The notes under the pieces: model-generated
The model's input: only the letters and a program-made list of their open reading frames with translations
What the model was told of the DNA's origin: nothing
Databases searched by the model: none
Made by a program: the position numbers and the translations under genes
Assembly (NCBI GenBank): GCA_039545355.1
Contig: BCJJ01000001.1
Coordinates: 1,176,570 to 1,240,569, forward strand
Direction of reading: 5' to 3'
Source of the DNA: Trichosporon coremiiforme
Taxonomy: Eukaryota > Basidiomycota > Tremellomycetes > Trichosporonales > Trichosporonaceae
DNA length: 64,000 bases
Shown here: in pieces, positions 36,646 to 48,542 of the stretch
Position numbering within the stretch: the first letter of the stretch is position 1
Layout: every line of letters starts with the position of its first letter

Positions 36646-38734
36646 CTAGAGCGCGGCCAACCGCTCCTTGAGCGCGGCGGCGCCCTTCATCTCGCTCTCC
36701 CCCACAGCCTCGCCTACAGCCTCGGACGTGAGGATGCTCTTGGCCTCGTCGATCTTGTCCGTCTTGCTGAGCGCCTCGACGAGCTCGAGCATGACGAACG
36801 GCGCGGCGGCAGCGACCTTGGCGACGTTGGCGGCGGCGCCGGCGTCATCGCTCGCAATCGCGTCCCAGGTCGCGACGGCGACGTCGCTGCCGAGCTGCGC
36901 GTCGACGACTTCGATCGACTTGCTGACCATGCTGAAGTGCCCACCCGCGAAGAGCGTCTTGTACGTCCGCGTCGCGTGCGCGAGCTCGAGCGGGTGCGTA
37001 CCGTCGCCGACCATCGGAGCCTGCAGCGGCGCCGTCAGCGCGGCAATCGCACCCGACTTGTCGCCAGTCGTGTACAGCATGATGTCCTGGACGAGCAGGC
37101 CGGCTCCCGGGTCGCGCACGAGGTCCTCGCCCTTCTCGGCGACGAGGTTCAAGAGGCCAGGCGAGGCGTACCCGACAATCTCCTTGCGGCGCACGGCCGG
37201 ATCCTTCTTGGACGTGCCGAGCTGGCGGGCCGCGAGCGCCGAGGCGGCGAGGCTCGCAAGAGTCGAAGGGAGGAAGTGTCTGCTGGCCTCGGGCGTGAGG
37301 AGGTAGTGCAGGGCGCGCTTACCGGTCTTGTCGAACGCGAGCTCGGGAGCGAGGCCGACGAGGTCGCTCACGAACGCCTTGCCCATCATCTTGGTGTCGT
37401 CGACGACGTCGAAGGCGGTGAAGAGGACCTGCTGCGCGTCCCCGTCCTTGGCAATCGCCTCGGTGTGCTTGCGCAGGTTCTGGAGGATCGACTTCCTGTC
37501 CTTGGCGCCTCCGTGGATGAGCATGGCGCGGACGACGGCGCTGCCGTCCTTCGTGTGCACGATCTCGGCGAGCGACTCGAGCGAAGCGTCAAGCAGCTCC
37601 TTGTACTTCTTGGCCGCGGCCTCGGGGGACAGGAAGCGGTAGATGCACGTCAGGTACTCGTGGACGAAGCGGTGGAAGATGGACTGCGCGAGAGCAGTCT
37701 TCTGCGTCGCGTTGAAGACTTCGAGCACACGCTCCTCGCACGAGTCGAGCACGCGCTCCCGACCAGCCTCGTTCATTGACTCGAGCGAGCCCTCGAGACC
37801 CGGAACGTCCGCGCCGCCCTTGCCGCCGTCGAAGATCGCAATCTCACGCGGGTAGAAACCGCGGACCAGCAGACGGCGCTCCTTCGCCGACGCCCAGAGG
37901 TCGTAAAAGTCGGAAACCGGCTGCACGGCATCGGCGTGGAAGAGAAGAGACGTGAGGTGTCGGCTGATGACGGGGATCAGGAGCGGGCGCATCGAGGGAC
38001 AGTATCGGATCAGCTTGGCCATGAGGAACTTGGAGTACTTGGACTCCATCATCGCGCGCCACATCGGCTGCAGCTCCATCGCGACGCCGAGACGCTCCTC
38101 CTTTCCACCGTACTTAACAATCTGTCGTCAGCTCGTAGTCGAGATTAAGATTGCTTACAGTCTGCAGAATACGAGCTCCCCGGTGTCCGCGCGAGATCTC
38201 GGCGATGCGTCCCTTGACCGTGGCGTACAGGTCGGCAATGGCCTTCTTGCGCTCCTCCTTCGGCATCTCGGACTGGCGGGCCTGCTCCCATACCGGCAGG
38301 ATCTCCTGCAGCAGCGCGTGAGAGGGCAGGAGCGTTGTGCGATGCGGCTGAGCAGCGTGCAGAGCTGCACGCTCAGCCTTCGACATCTTGCCGCGCTTCT
38401 CAGGCTCGCCCTGCTCCTGCTCCTCAACGTCCATCTCGTCGTACTCGTCGTCGGGGAACTCGTCGTCGCCCATCGAAACATCGCTCTCGTCGCCGCCGCC
38501 CTGCGTCACGGGTTTCTTGCGCTTCTGAGCGGGCGTGTCGTCGACGTCCTTCTCCTTCTTCGCGGCAGCCTTACCCTTGCCCTTGGGCGCGGCGCCCTTG
38601 TTGTTGAACTTGCCGGCGGGCTTGCTAGCGGGCTTGCTCTTCTTCCACCCGTCGGAGAACTTGGCCGACTTGGTGGGCGGCGCGCTCTGGGCTGAGTCGG
38701 CGCGGCGCTTCTGACCGTGCACTTTTGTGGACAT
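36646..38734 (-). CDS. PUF6: Puf6, Pumilio/CPL-domain ribosome-biogenesis protein
   Basis: Nucleolar RNA-binding protein of the Puf6/Pum3 family that acts in 60S maturation and, in yeast, in ASH1 mRNA repression. Exon 1 (38734 to about 38158) encodes a basic and acidic low-complexity N-terminus followed by the first Puf-like repeat, GRIAEISRGHRGARILQT. Exon 2 (to 36646) continues as IVKYGGKEER, SKYSKFLMAKLIRYC and the CPL domain (FVHEYLTCIYRFLS, LLTPEASRHFLPSTLASL, KEIVGYASPGLLNLVAEKGEDLVRDPGAGLLVQDIML). The length of about 670 aa fits the family. It is divergent to IRE1 across 822 bp. Confidence 0.93.
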
Positions 38735-39556
38735 TTCGTCGGTGTGTCGGGTCGTGTGGAGTGTGTATCGCAGCTTGGACGCCTTCCCCGCCGCTCGATG
38801 ACTTCAACAAATCTACGAGGACCAGGCGAATCCAGAAATCTGAGCGGGGACTGGTGGTATGTCCGTTAAATGTGACGTGTCATTAGTTGAAGACGTTGCC
38901 ACCCAAAGTGAAAGTTGATAGTCCACGTGGTCCCACGGTCTCTGCAGTGAGCCCGTGATTCCTCGATTCCTGCGATCCTGTGCTAGCCTTTGTGCATCTG
39001 CGGCTGTGCGGCTGTGCGGCTGTACGGTGTACAATGTGTGCGGCTCTTGGCCACCCCCTGTGTCCTGTTGCAGGATCCAGGCGTAGACCCTAACCTTGAC
39101 TCTATAGTTACGGCACAGTGAAAACGCGGGATCAACAATCCTCTGTACCATCCTATCCAGATAGGTAGGTATTCTGGGCGTCCGCCTCCCAGTGTGCATA
39201 TGCGCATGGCCGGCCCATGGGAGCACATCCGTGCAGAATCCTCCTCTAATCCTCGATCCCGCACACAGAGCTTAGTCCGACTTGACCAACTTTTTGCATT
39301 CTCTCCTCTTTTCATCCCACCGGACTTTGACACCATTTTTTCTACCTTCTTCAAATCACGCTCCTCACGCGATCACCCCGTCCTCCGACGCGCGCCGCCG
39401 ACCGGTCTCCTATCCACCCGCCCCCCTTCCCACGACTCTCCAAACCGCGATCTCGATTGTTCGAGGCTAGCGATGCGCGGTCTGAGCCCGCATCGCCGCC
39501 GCCCCACCTCGCTCTAACTACTGTCAATCTATATTTTCTTACCCCCGACCTCTACC
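38735..39556. promoter_or_regulatory. Divergent intergenic region PUF6 / IRE1
   Basis: 822 bp holding both promoters and a probable long IRE1 5' UTR. A short tandem repeat (CGGCTGTG, three copies, about 38998-39022) lies in the middle. The last 250 bases before IRE1 are pyrimidine-rich. Several ATGs precede the IRE1 start (for example 39194 and 39457), so upstream ORFs are possible. Confidence 0.5.
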
Positions 39557-42500
39557 ATGATCCCGTCCTACTTGTTCGCCTGCATCGTTGCTCCCTTCCT
39601 CTTCTTGCTCGCCGCGTTTGCGACGCCGTCGCCCGTCGCTTCCCCGTTCGGGGTCGGCTTCGTGAACTCGGAGGGCCGCGACGATGGCCCGAAGAGGGTC
39701 ACGCCTGCGATCACCGTGCAAGAGGAGCCCGACATAGAGGTTGACGTCCTTCCTTTCGTCCTTGTTTCCACCGTTGATGGCGCTCTCCATGCCATCGACA
39801 GGGACGCGGGACATGTCCGGTGGACTTTAAGGGACGGAGTCGAACCCTTGGTCGGCGGAGGATCCACCAACAAGAGAGGAGACGACGTCGAGTACATCGT
39901 CGAGCCTCTCAGCGGGAACCTCTTCGTCCTCGAAGGCGACAAGGGAGAACCGACCGTGCGCAAGCTCCCTCTTACCGTTGAGCAACTGTGAGTCGCATTC
40001 CGCTTTTTTTTCTTCCTTCGACGTACTTCCTCAGATCGTCCGGCCCTAGCGCGTTAATTTGATGAGCCGCAGCCGCTAACTCCTTGGTAGCATTGAGATT
40101 TCCCCCTCCAGTTTCCCCAACAACCCCAGTGTGATCTTCACCGGGGTCAAGCAGACCTCGCTTCTCACGCTCGATCTGCGAACCGGACAGCAACTGGACC
40201 ATTACACGGCCACTCCTTTCGATAACGCCTCCTCGCCCGGCGTGTGCGAAAACGACCTGCTTGACGACCTCGAAGGCGCAGGTCGATCGCACCGCGACAC
40301 CCTTTTCGTTGGACGCACCGACTACACTCTCAAGATCACGACACAGACAACGAACGTCGATCTTTTCTCTCCAACAGCAACAGTGGCTGCTGCCAAGAAC
40401 CGCCAGGAAACTGTCATTACGTACTCAACTTACACACCGAACGGATATAATAAGGCTTTGGCCGACCAGTGGGCGAAGAACGCGGCGAAGAATGTCGAAG
40501 CACACCCCCGTATTCATGTTGAGCTCGGATTCAACGGAGAAGCCATCGGTATCCGGAACGGTAAGGTCTGGGCGACGAAGCTTGACTCGGTCGGTATCGC
40601 GGTCTACGACGTCGTCCAGCCTCTGTCTCCGGCTTCCGCGAACCCGGTGATTCTGCCGCAGCCTCCCATCGACCTCAAGTCGTTGGTGCCGCGATCAGCG
40701 ACCATTCCGGCGCACTTCCACCGCCCGCCGTCGACATACATCGGAAGTGTGCCGTTCACGCCTCACCACATGCTTTCTGGGCCCGCCGACCCGACTGAAA
40801 CGAATGGTCAAACCGATGACAGCAAGAGCGACAAGACGACGCTCAAGCCGCGGCCTCTGCTGTTCGCGCAGTCGTCGAACGCCTATCCGTTCGTGAACGC
40901 GGCGCCGCCAGCCAAGCCTGGGAACGTGAACGGTTCCTTTCCGTTGTCAGACTACCTGCCGGAGCGGGATTCCCTGCTTCCTCAAGACAACCATTTCCGC
41001 CCTCTCATTGATCCGCCCAAGGAAACTGGTGCCGTTATGGAACCGCCTCCGAGTGAGGTCGTTCCTGCGCCAGAGGCGCCCAAATCTGGCAACCGAGGTT
41101 GGGCTGTCTTTGTCTTTGAAACAATCGCCGTTTTGCTCGGTGGCGCAGCCGTTTATCAATGGGGTTTTTCGAAAGCCACCCAGGCCGCGTTAGCGACGTC
41201 AGGTGCCCCGGCGTCTATGGCATCGCCCCTAATCGCACCAGTTGAGGGGCCCTCTGGCACGCCAATTGTGCGCTTTGAGAATCTGCCCGAGCTTGGTAGC
41301 GGAGGAGCGTCTCCGGAAGGCACGACACCGACACCGACGCCGAAGAAGAAGTCGAACCGCCGGCGTGTGCGAGGACGAGGCAGAAGAGGGCGCCGCAACT
41401 CGGTCGGTCCGCGCGACGAGGGTGAAGGCGAGGGCGAGGAGGACGCCGAGAGCTCTGCCGAGGAGCGCAAGTCACTTGACGTTGCTGTCATTGCTCGGAA
41501 CACGTCCAGCCAGTCCCTTCACACCGATCAGGAGCGATTGGGCATTTCCTCCGATGTCATCGGATTTGGTTCCCATGGCACTGTGGTCCTGAAGGGAACA
41601 TGGGGCGGACGGCCAGTGGCCGTAAAGCGCCTTTTGTCCGATTTCGTGCGATTAGCAAGTCAGGAGGTTAAGCTCCTCCAGGCAAGTGACGACCACCCGA
41701 ACGTCATCAGATGTAAGCTGGCAAACCCCGTGGTTTAACTGACATCAGACTACTGCCAGGAGCGAAGAGACAACTTCCTGTACATTGCGCTGGATCTTTG
41801 CCAGGCGTCGTTGGCCGACCTCATCGAGGCCCCAGACCGACATGGCGAGCTGGCGGCCAACCTCGATCACAAGAAGGCGTTAACGCAGATCACGTCTGGC
41901 TTGAAGCACCTGCACACGATGAAGATCGTGCACCGTGACATCAAGCCTCAGAACGTGCTCGTGTCGAAAGGGAAGGACGGATCGTTAAGGATGCTCGTCT
42001 CGGACTTCGGCCTCGCGCGCCGGCTTGAGCAGGGGCAGTCATCATTCGCCCCGACAGCTAACAACCTGGCGGGGTCGCTTGGTTGGCGTGCGCCCGAGTG
42101 CATCCGTGGACAGGTCAAGCTTAACGAAGGCTTCGACCCGATCCTTACGACGCACTCGACCGGCAGCACGGCTTCATCGACCGGCTCGATCGGTGACCTG
42201 ACGTCCATGTCAGACGAGGGTACGCTGGTTAAGGGCGCTCCTCGCGCGCGTCTCACGAAGGCCGTTGACCTGTTCGCGCTCGGATGTCTCTACTTCTGGG
42301 TGCTCATGCACGGCGAGCACCCTTACGGCGAGACGTACAACCGAGAGGCCAACATTGTCAAGGGTGACGCGGTCTACATGGACAAGCTGAGCATCCTGGG
42401 CGAGGAGGGGGTCGAGGCGCAGCACCTGATCAACCGGTTATTGTCGTCCGACCCGTCCGAGCGGCCAGACACGTCCGAGTGCCTCACGCACCCCTTCTTC

Positions 42501-42965
42501 TGGACGCCGGCGAAGCGGCTCGCCTTCCTGTGCGATGCGTCGGACCGGTTCGAGATCATGGAGAACGACCCGCCCGAGTCAACGCTTGTCATGCTCGAGG
42601 ACGGCGCGCCCGACGTGATCGGCAAGGACTGGTACTCGCGCATGGACCGCGTGTTCACGTCGTCCCTTGGAAAATACAGGAAGTACAAGGGCGCGAGCGT
42701 GCGTGACCTGCTCCGAGCGATGCGCAATAAAGTGAGTCATATACCCAGCTATTTTCTTCGGATCTGCAGCTGACGACAGAAAAACCACTATCAGGATCTC
42801 GAGCCGAGTGCGAAGCGGCACTTCGGCGCGCTCCCGGCCGGTTTCCTCAACTATTTCACGACCAAGTTCCCCAAGCTCTTCCTGCACGTGTACCACGTCG
42901 TCCGCGACAGCCGTCTCCGCCACGAGCCCATGTTCGAGGTCTACTTCCAGGAGAAGGAGAGTTAG
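39557..42965 (+). CDS. IRE1: Ire1, unfolded-protein-response kinase/endoribonuclease
   Basis: ER transmembrane sensor that splices HAC1-type mRNA. Exons 39557-39987, 40091-41712, 41749-42731 and 42780-42965 give 1,073 aa. A signal peptide (residues 1-22, LFLLAAFA) and the luminal beta-rich sensor (VLVSTVDGALHAIDRDAGHVRWTL, GVKQTSLLTLDLRTGQ) come first. A transmembrane helix near residues 480-503 (AVFVFETIAVLLGGAAVYQW) follows, then a Ser/basic linker. The kinase has GFGSHGTVV, VAVKR, HRDIKPQN, SDFGLARR and GWRAPE. The C-terminal KEN RNase domain has RNKKNHYQDL and LNYFTTKFPKLFLHVYHVV. The last acceptor was set at 42779 because it keeps the conserved RNKKxHY; a second in-frame acceptor lies 15 nt downstream. 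Confidence 0.95.
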
Positions 42966-43262
42966 GCGCCGCTTGGTGAGAGCTTCATATCACACCGTGT
43001 TGTACTGTAGACGTTATCGTAGCATGCATAATTACGACTAGCAGGGGAGTGCAAATTCGCGCACATCGCGGGCCGTGCATCGCTGTTGCACGCGACTGTC
43101 TTTGTCGACTAAAACGGTTCTCAACTTGAAGTAAGGTGGAGCTGAAATGGTTCCGCGACGCGTCGCGTGAAATGTTGACATGAGCGGCGGCGCGGCCGTT
43201 GAATTCGTCTGTCCACTTCAGCCGCCCCTCACCACCGCCCACATCTCATACAGGACAGCACG
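42966..43262. other. Intergenic between IRE1 and the RNase H2C gene
   Basis: 297 bp with tandem orientation on both sides. It should hold the IRE1 3' UTR and the promoter of the next gene. Nothing else recognised. Confidence 0.5.
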
Positions 43263-44461
43263 ATGCCGTCGTCCTTCATCCTTGCGCCAGCCACGCCATC
43301 AACAGCGGAAGAAGTGCATCTCCTGCCCTTCTCGCTGGGGTACAGCGGTCCAGCCCCGGTCTCGTCCTTCTTCCGACCCCGCCCCGCCCCAGCCAACCAC
43401 CCGTATCCCGGATCCACGATCGCCTCGTTCCGTGGCCGAGCTCTCGTCGCGCAGGAATTGGAGCTGCCGAGGGGATATCGAGGCGTGATTCTACAGGCTG
43501 AGGCTACGAACTACTCTGGCGCTTCTGGCTCCTCTGTTGCGTCGCCGGAGGAAGGAGGACGGCCGAGGGGCGCGCCGCTCACGCCTGCGCCGAGCGCCGC
43601 CTCAGTCGAGGGTGAAGGAAGGGTGACACGCTCGACGCGGGCGAAAGGAGCAGGGCAAGTCGCTCTCTCTCGACCGCGCACGCAGCGTGTGACAAGGACG
43701 CGGAACAAGCGCATCGCGCTCTCAGACGACGAGGATGAGGACGAGGGAGACGACGTCGTCCAGCCCATGCCTAAGAAAGCCAGGGCTGCCCCCGTTCCCA
43801 TTATCAACGAGTCGGAGCCGGAAGTCAAGGAGGAGAACGGCGAGGGTGAGGAGGGAGATGCTGAGGAGCGGAGAGAGCGACTCAAGACGCCCGACGTCCC
43901 CGCCATCGTCGTCGTGCAGGCTACGCCTGGCGCGAGCCAGAATCCGTCCCAGGCCCCGCCGTCACCGAGACCGACTGATGCTGCTTCCGAACCGTCGCCC
44001 GCCCCCGAGCCCAAGCCTGACGCCGACTCGACAGAAGTGAGGACGGAGGACGTCAAGGCGGAGGATGTGAAGGAGAAGCTGGCTGCGCGGCCATCAGTTT
44101 CCCTCGAGGAGAACGAGGATCCCTCAGACGTGCGCGTGCTCTACCCCTCTGCGTCCTTCAAGACGATCACGCTCTGGACACCCGATGCGCCCATGCCTGG
44201 CTTTGTGGCTGACGAGCTCTCGAAGACTGCGGATGCCACTGAGACGAAGGAGGCCGAGGAGAGCGGGCTCGGACAACTGCGTCGCTCGTGGTGGCGCCAG
44301 GGCGGAGCAGGTGAAGGCGGAGACGAGTTCGTGCGCGGACTTGGAGAATGGATTGGACTCGGCGAGATTGTAAGTTTCGCTGCCCGTATCGATCGAACTG
44401 ACGCCAGATCCACAAGCCCATGTATCTGGACGAAGAGGACGAGAACGTGAAGAGCGAGTAG
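43263..44461 (+). CDS. Ribonuclease H2 non-catalytic subunit C
   Basis: Accessory subunit of RNase H2, which removes ribonucleotides from DNA. Two exons (43263-44369, 44408-44461) give 386 aa. The N-terminal domain EEVHLLPFSLGYSGPAPVSSFFRP...IASFRGRALVAQELELPRGYRGVIL is the RNASEH2C triple-barrel signature (LLPF, SFRGR-L, GY-G). The long middle (residues about 95-300) is low-complexity Ser/Pro/Glu. The C-terminal part has FKTITLWTPDAPMPGFVADELSKT, the usual strand facing subunits A and B. The second exon is only 54 nt. It is convergent with the Nudix gene (167 bp). Confidence 0.87.
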
Positions 44462-44628
44462 CAGCTGTAACAGTACTGGTATCCTAGCCAACAATGCATG
44501 ATTAGATATGTACACTGGCCCTATCTTGCGAGCGCGAGAGTTGTGTGAATGAACAAGAATGTGCTGTAACTGAATCTAGAAGGGAGAACGCTGCGCCGTC
44601 TCGGCGATGCAGAGGGCAAGAAATGCGC

Positions 44629-45561
44629 TTAGAACTTCTCGTCGTAGCCAAACTTCTTGACAAAGGCGTACAGCGCCTGCTCGAACGCCTCGCCCTTTGC
44701 GCGCTTCTTCTTGGACCCGCCGCGCTTCCATGCGTCCTCGTCGGCCTCCTCATCGATGCCCTCGTCGAACTCGTACGACTTGCGCTCCCACTGCTGGATC
44801 AGCTTGAGCGCCTCCTTGTGCGAGCACCACTGGCGCTTGCGCTCGTGGCGCTCCTTCCTGTATTGTCAGCTTCGCTTTGATCTGGAAGCTTGCATGCCGC
44901 CATATCGCGCGCTCGCCCTGCCCGCCTTGCTAGCTCCCTTTGTGAAGCGTAGTGCATTCTTAGTGTGCAGGGGAAGGCTGAGGCTGACAACAGCTCCATC
45001 GCGGCGCGGAAGGCACCACGCGCTTCAGGATTCGCCACCCCGCTCCAGACTCACCAGTCGCTGTCGAGGTCCTTCTCCGAGTCGAGCGCAACGGCGTGGA
45101 CGTGCCAGATCTCCGAGCCGGGCTTGGCGCCCTCGATCGTGCAGAGCTCGGAGGAGATGTCCTCCTCGGGGATGGACGCGGGGATGCCGGCTCACTGTCA
45201 GCTGTCTCTTGGTGGTGAGCTCACCTTCCTCGTGCGCCTCGCGCGCGGCTGCCTCGCCAGACGTCTCGCCCTTCTCGACGCCTCCCTTGGGCACTGCGTT
45301 TGCAACGGAGTAGTTCGGCAGCAATCCGAGTCGTGGAGTACGAAGGATGTCGTCAGCTTCACCTTCAGAATGCGGGACGCGATGAGCCTGAAGAAGCTTC
45401 AACTCACTGATCCAGAGGTTGGGGTGTTTGCGCGACGTGACGAGCAGGACGCGGCGCGTCTTTGGGCAGTGTACGACGGCGAGGCCGACGTGGCGCATCT
45501 TCATCGTCGTGAAGTACGAGCTGACTGAGGCGAAGCAGGCAGAGACGTCGAGACAGCTCAT
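44629..45561 (-). CDS. Diphosphoinositol polyphosphate phosphohydrolase (Nudix, Aps1-like)
   Basis: Nudix hydrolase of the DIPP/Aps1 group, expected to cleave diphosphoinositol polyphosphates (and Ap5A/Ap6A). The domain begins VGLAVVHCPKTRRVLLVTSRKHPNLWIS. The Nudix box GGVEKGETSGEAAAREAHEEAG is complete with REAHEE, split by a 30-40-nt intron inside EEA. The next exons are AGIPASIPEEDISSELCTIEG, IWHVHAVALDSEKDLDSDW and RKERHERKRQWCSHKEALKLIQQWE. The last exon ends KKFGYDEKF and TAA at 44629. The start is MSCLDVSACF (45561), with MKMRHVG as an alternative. Confidence 0.9.
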
Positions 45562-48542
45562 TGTGTGCTGTGCGGTGTGTTGTGTGCTGCGCGATGTGCG
45601 GGGCCAGTGTAGTGGAGTGGTGGAGTGGAGGTCAGACGTTTACGCAATTGTTTGTTTGCGGCTGATTCCGTACACTTTCTGTAGTGTGTGCGGCGATGGA
45701 TGGGTAGAATGCAATAGGAATAGGGGCAAGGTTTGGATTACAAGGTATATTAATAACTGAGAGCGCGCTACTGGACGCTTCCATGGCAATGCACGTTCGT
45801 TTTCGGCTACGCTCCAAGGGGTCAAGGAGCAAGGAGCGACCTCTGCGGTCGTCGGAGGGGTCACGGCTCGCAGAGATTGCACCTTTGCTCGCATGCGCAC
45901 ACATTCGTGCTGCAAGGATTGCAGATCTGCAGCTGCGAGGTGACACACAGAGCGACAGAGCGACAGAGCGACAGGTTCCCGCAGCACTGGAGAGGCACAC
46001 GACTCACGCTGACAATCACGCGGAGGGACATGCACGACATGTGATCCCCAACGTCCTAAGGCGAACGGGTCGCGAACGCCGCAAAGGTAGGCTAGCAGAG
46101 GGCGCAGGTAACGGTGCATGCCTCAAGTCTAACGCAAACGCTGCGCCGAAGACAAGTGCTGCGCCATATAGCCATAGGCAGATAGTCAGTCGTACTAGAT
46201 CACCCCTCTGTGCGTCACTCGTGTGTACCTGTGTCGCTCCAACTCTCTCCGTCGTCAGTGGCGCCAGAGTGACGCAACAGGTGACTTGACTACCCAGGAA
46301 TAGAAATGACATGTCGCTTGTGATCCGGATCCGGACCACTCGCTGCGCTGGGGCAGGTGGTGATACGAGCGGTCTCTTAGACATCCTTCACTGTCCCGCG
46401 ATCAAGCGATGTGGTGATCACCGTCTCTTCACCGTCACTCATTCAGTTGGCAATGGCACCTGAGCACAAGCATGCTTTGCTCTTCGTGACCCGTTTAGGG
46501 CTTTAGAGTAGTCTCGGAGCTCGTAGTCACCATCAAGGTCGCGGTCGCCGCTAGTCTGCCGCCAACCCGGTCAAGACACCGCCGATTCACACTTCTTGGC
46601 GAGCTATCGTCGTGTGTTACGATCTACAACTAGTGGACGGGCCAGAACGCCGTGATAGCTCCCAAGGTCGGTTTATCGCGCTGCGGGGGAGCTCATGTGA
46701 ACTCCAGCGCTGCTCGACACCCGCGGCTGTTCGCTCTAGACGTTCCAATGCCCATGAGGAGATCGCCAAAGCCGATCGCGGAGTGATCTTCTTCACCTGT
46801 CCGGCAAGCAGCCTGCCGAGCTGCCGATAATGAGGACCGCTTGCCGACTACACCCAACAGAATTGACCGCTCAGACGAATCAGACGCGATTGCGGGACTG
46901 GCGACCGGGACAACTTCGATCGCGGTGCGAGAGTCCTGGTTGCAGACACCGCGACTACACTAGTCTACTTAGTGCAGCGCTCCACGCACGATACGAGATT
47001 TCGGAATGCACATTTGTCACCGGCACGCGGCAGTAGTTGGTGCCGGCAGGCTCTGCACAAAGACTTTGGCACGCCTCATGGGTCAGGTTGGCCGTTCGAC
47101 CTCGAGGGGAACAGGGCATTCGCGCAAGTCGTTTCCAGACCTTACGAGCTTCACTCTATCCGTTACGCAGGACTCGCATACAACTTGCATACACTCGTGC
47201 ACTGCACGTAATGCATAATGATGCAGCAGCGATGGCACGAGTCCTCAGCACCACAGTTGCTTCCAAGATGCCGACCCTGTCGAGCCCTGCCGACTAACCT
47301 GGCGCTAAGCCTCAGCGGACCCACCCCGCAGCCGGGTGCGTGCCCCGCACTAGGTGGTAACCGGTTTGAGACTACTCAGACTGATATGGCCCGTTCGGTT
47401 GGATGCACGCTTGGAGCACCACTCAGCCTGCCGGACTGGCGCCGGCCATGGACGAATTTAGTCATTGAGGGGTGCAGGAGTGGTCTTTGCTGCAAGGGAT
47501 CGGACAATGAGCATGCAGACGGTACATGCGTATTGCCGGGCACCGGTTAGACCGGGTAGAGAACGGTGAGGGACATCGAACGAGATAAGCTAAGGGGGAG
47601 GAGGAGATAGACCCTGAACCGGTTATCGTTGGCTCGTTGGCGACGGGCGACGGTGTGAGGCGGGGAAGGGTGGGGGACGAGGGCAGGAGTGGGTGAATGG
47701 GTATGCAGGCCCGGATGGCCGGAGGTAGCAAGGGCTAGCAGGCCAGCAGGGCTGATCGACATGACGCACTCCGGCGCATCCGGCGCGCTTGGGCGTGCCC
47801 CGTGCCGGGCGTTGTCTGCGTGTCTGAGCCTGACTCCACTGGCTGTCGACTTGCCTGAATGGCTCGCTGGGCGCGGGGCGTCGTGGAGAATGGTCCCGCG
47901 GCGACTAGGTGCCAGGATCATTGGACGGCGGTTCACATCGCTGGACCTTCCAGAGCTGGGTGGACAGCGCTCGGGTATGCTCACATGGCGCCGCTCAGCC
48001 TGGCCGCGCTCCCGGCACCTCCTGGCTCCTGGCATGCTGGCATGCTGTGACGATGACCCGATGGCCATATTTATTTTGCAGACGCCGCTACGTGCCTGCA
48101 CATACCAGGCCTGCGTGCCCTGCGCCTGACCCTGTGCCCTGCATCCTGTCCAAGTCAACAGCCGACGAGCCGAGCTAGAGCTACTATCATCCAGCATAGC
48201 CAGCCAGCCTAACCAGCCTGGCCGCACCTTCTCCGACCCTCACACCATCGATCAGCTGGCCCTGCGACCGACAAATCGCTCTTCCTCAACTTCCTCGTCA
48301 TCATCGTCTGTTTCCTTGTAAATACACACTTCGTTACTCTATCGACAGTCCTCTTGCAGCCAACACCGGTACCTCTCGACTCTTCTTGCCCGACCCGCCC
48401 CGCTCGTCGTCGTACCCCGCCGCCGCTCGCCGCTTCCCAGGCCTCTGCTGGCCCTGCCCGCGGTCACGTCCGGTCTAAGGTCGAGAGCCAGACTAAGATA
48501 GACCGCCGGCCAGCCTATTGTGACTCTGATTGCCCGCTCAAC
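45562..48542. other. 3-kb gene-poor region
   Basis: No coding region could be supported. The open frames up to about 226 codons (for example 47547-48227 minus and 45783-46289 plus) show no domain, no splice pattern and no good start. A short tandem repeat (AGAGCGAC-type, three copies) lies at about 45949-45974. The final 300 bases before 48543 are pyrimidine-rich and should be the leader of the hydrolase gene. It may hide decayed or non-coding genes. Confidence 0.4.

Noticed and set aside
36937..37779. 280-codon plus-strand open frame rich in Arg/Leu
   Set aside because: Antisense shadow of PUF6.
45949..45974. Short direct repeats considered as a CRISPR-like array
   Set aside because: Three 8-bp units without spacers; a simple microsatellite in a eukaryotic genome.
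47547..48227. 226-codon minus-strand frame in the gene-poor region
   Set aside because: No known motif, poor start context and unusual composition; GC-rich DNA often keeps such frames open by chance.
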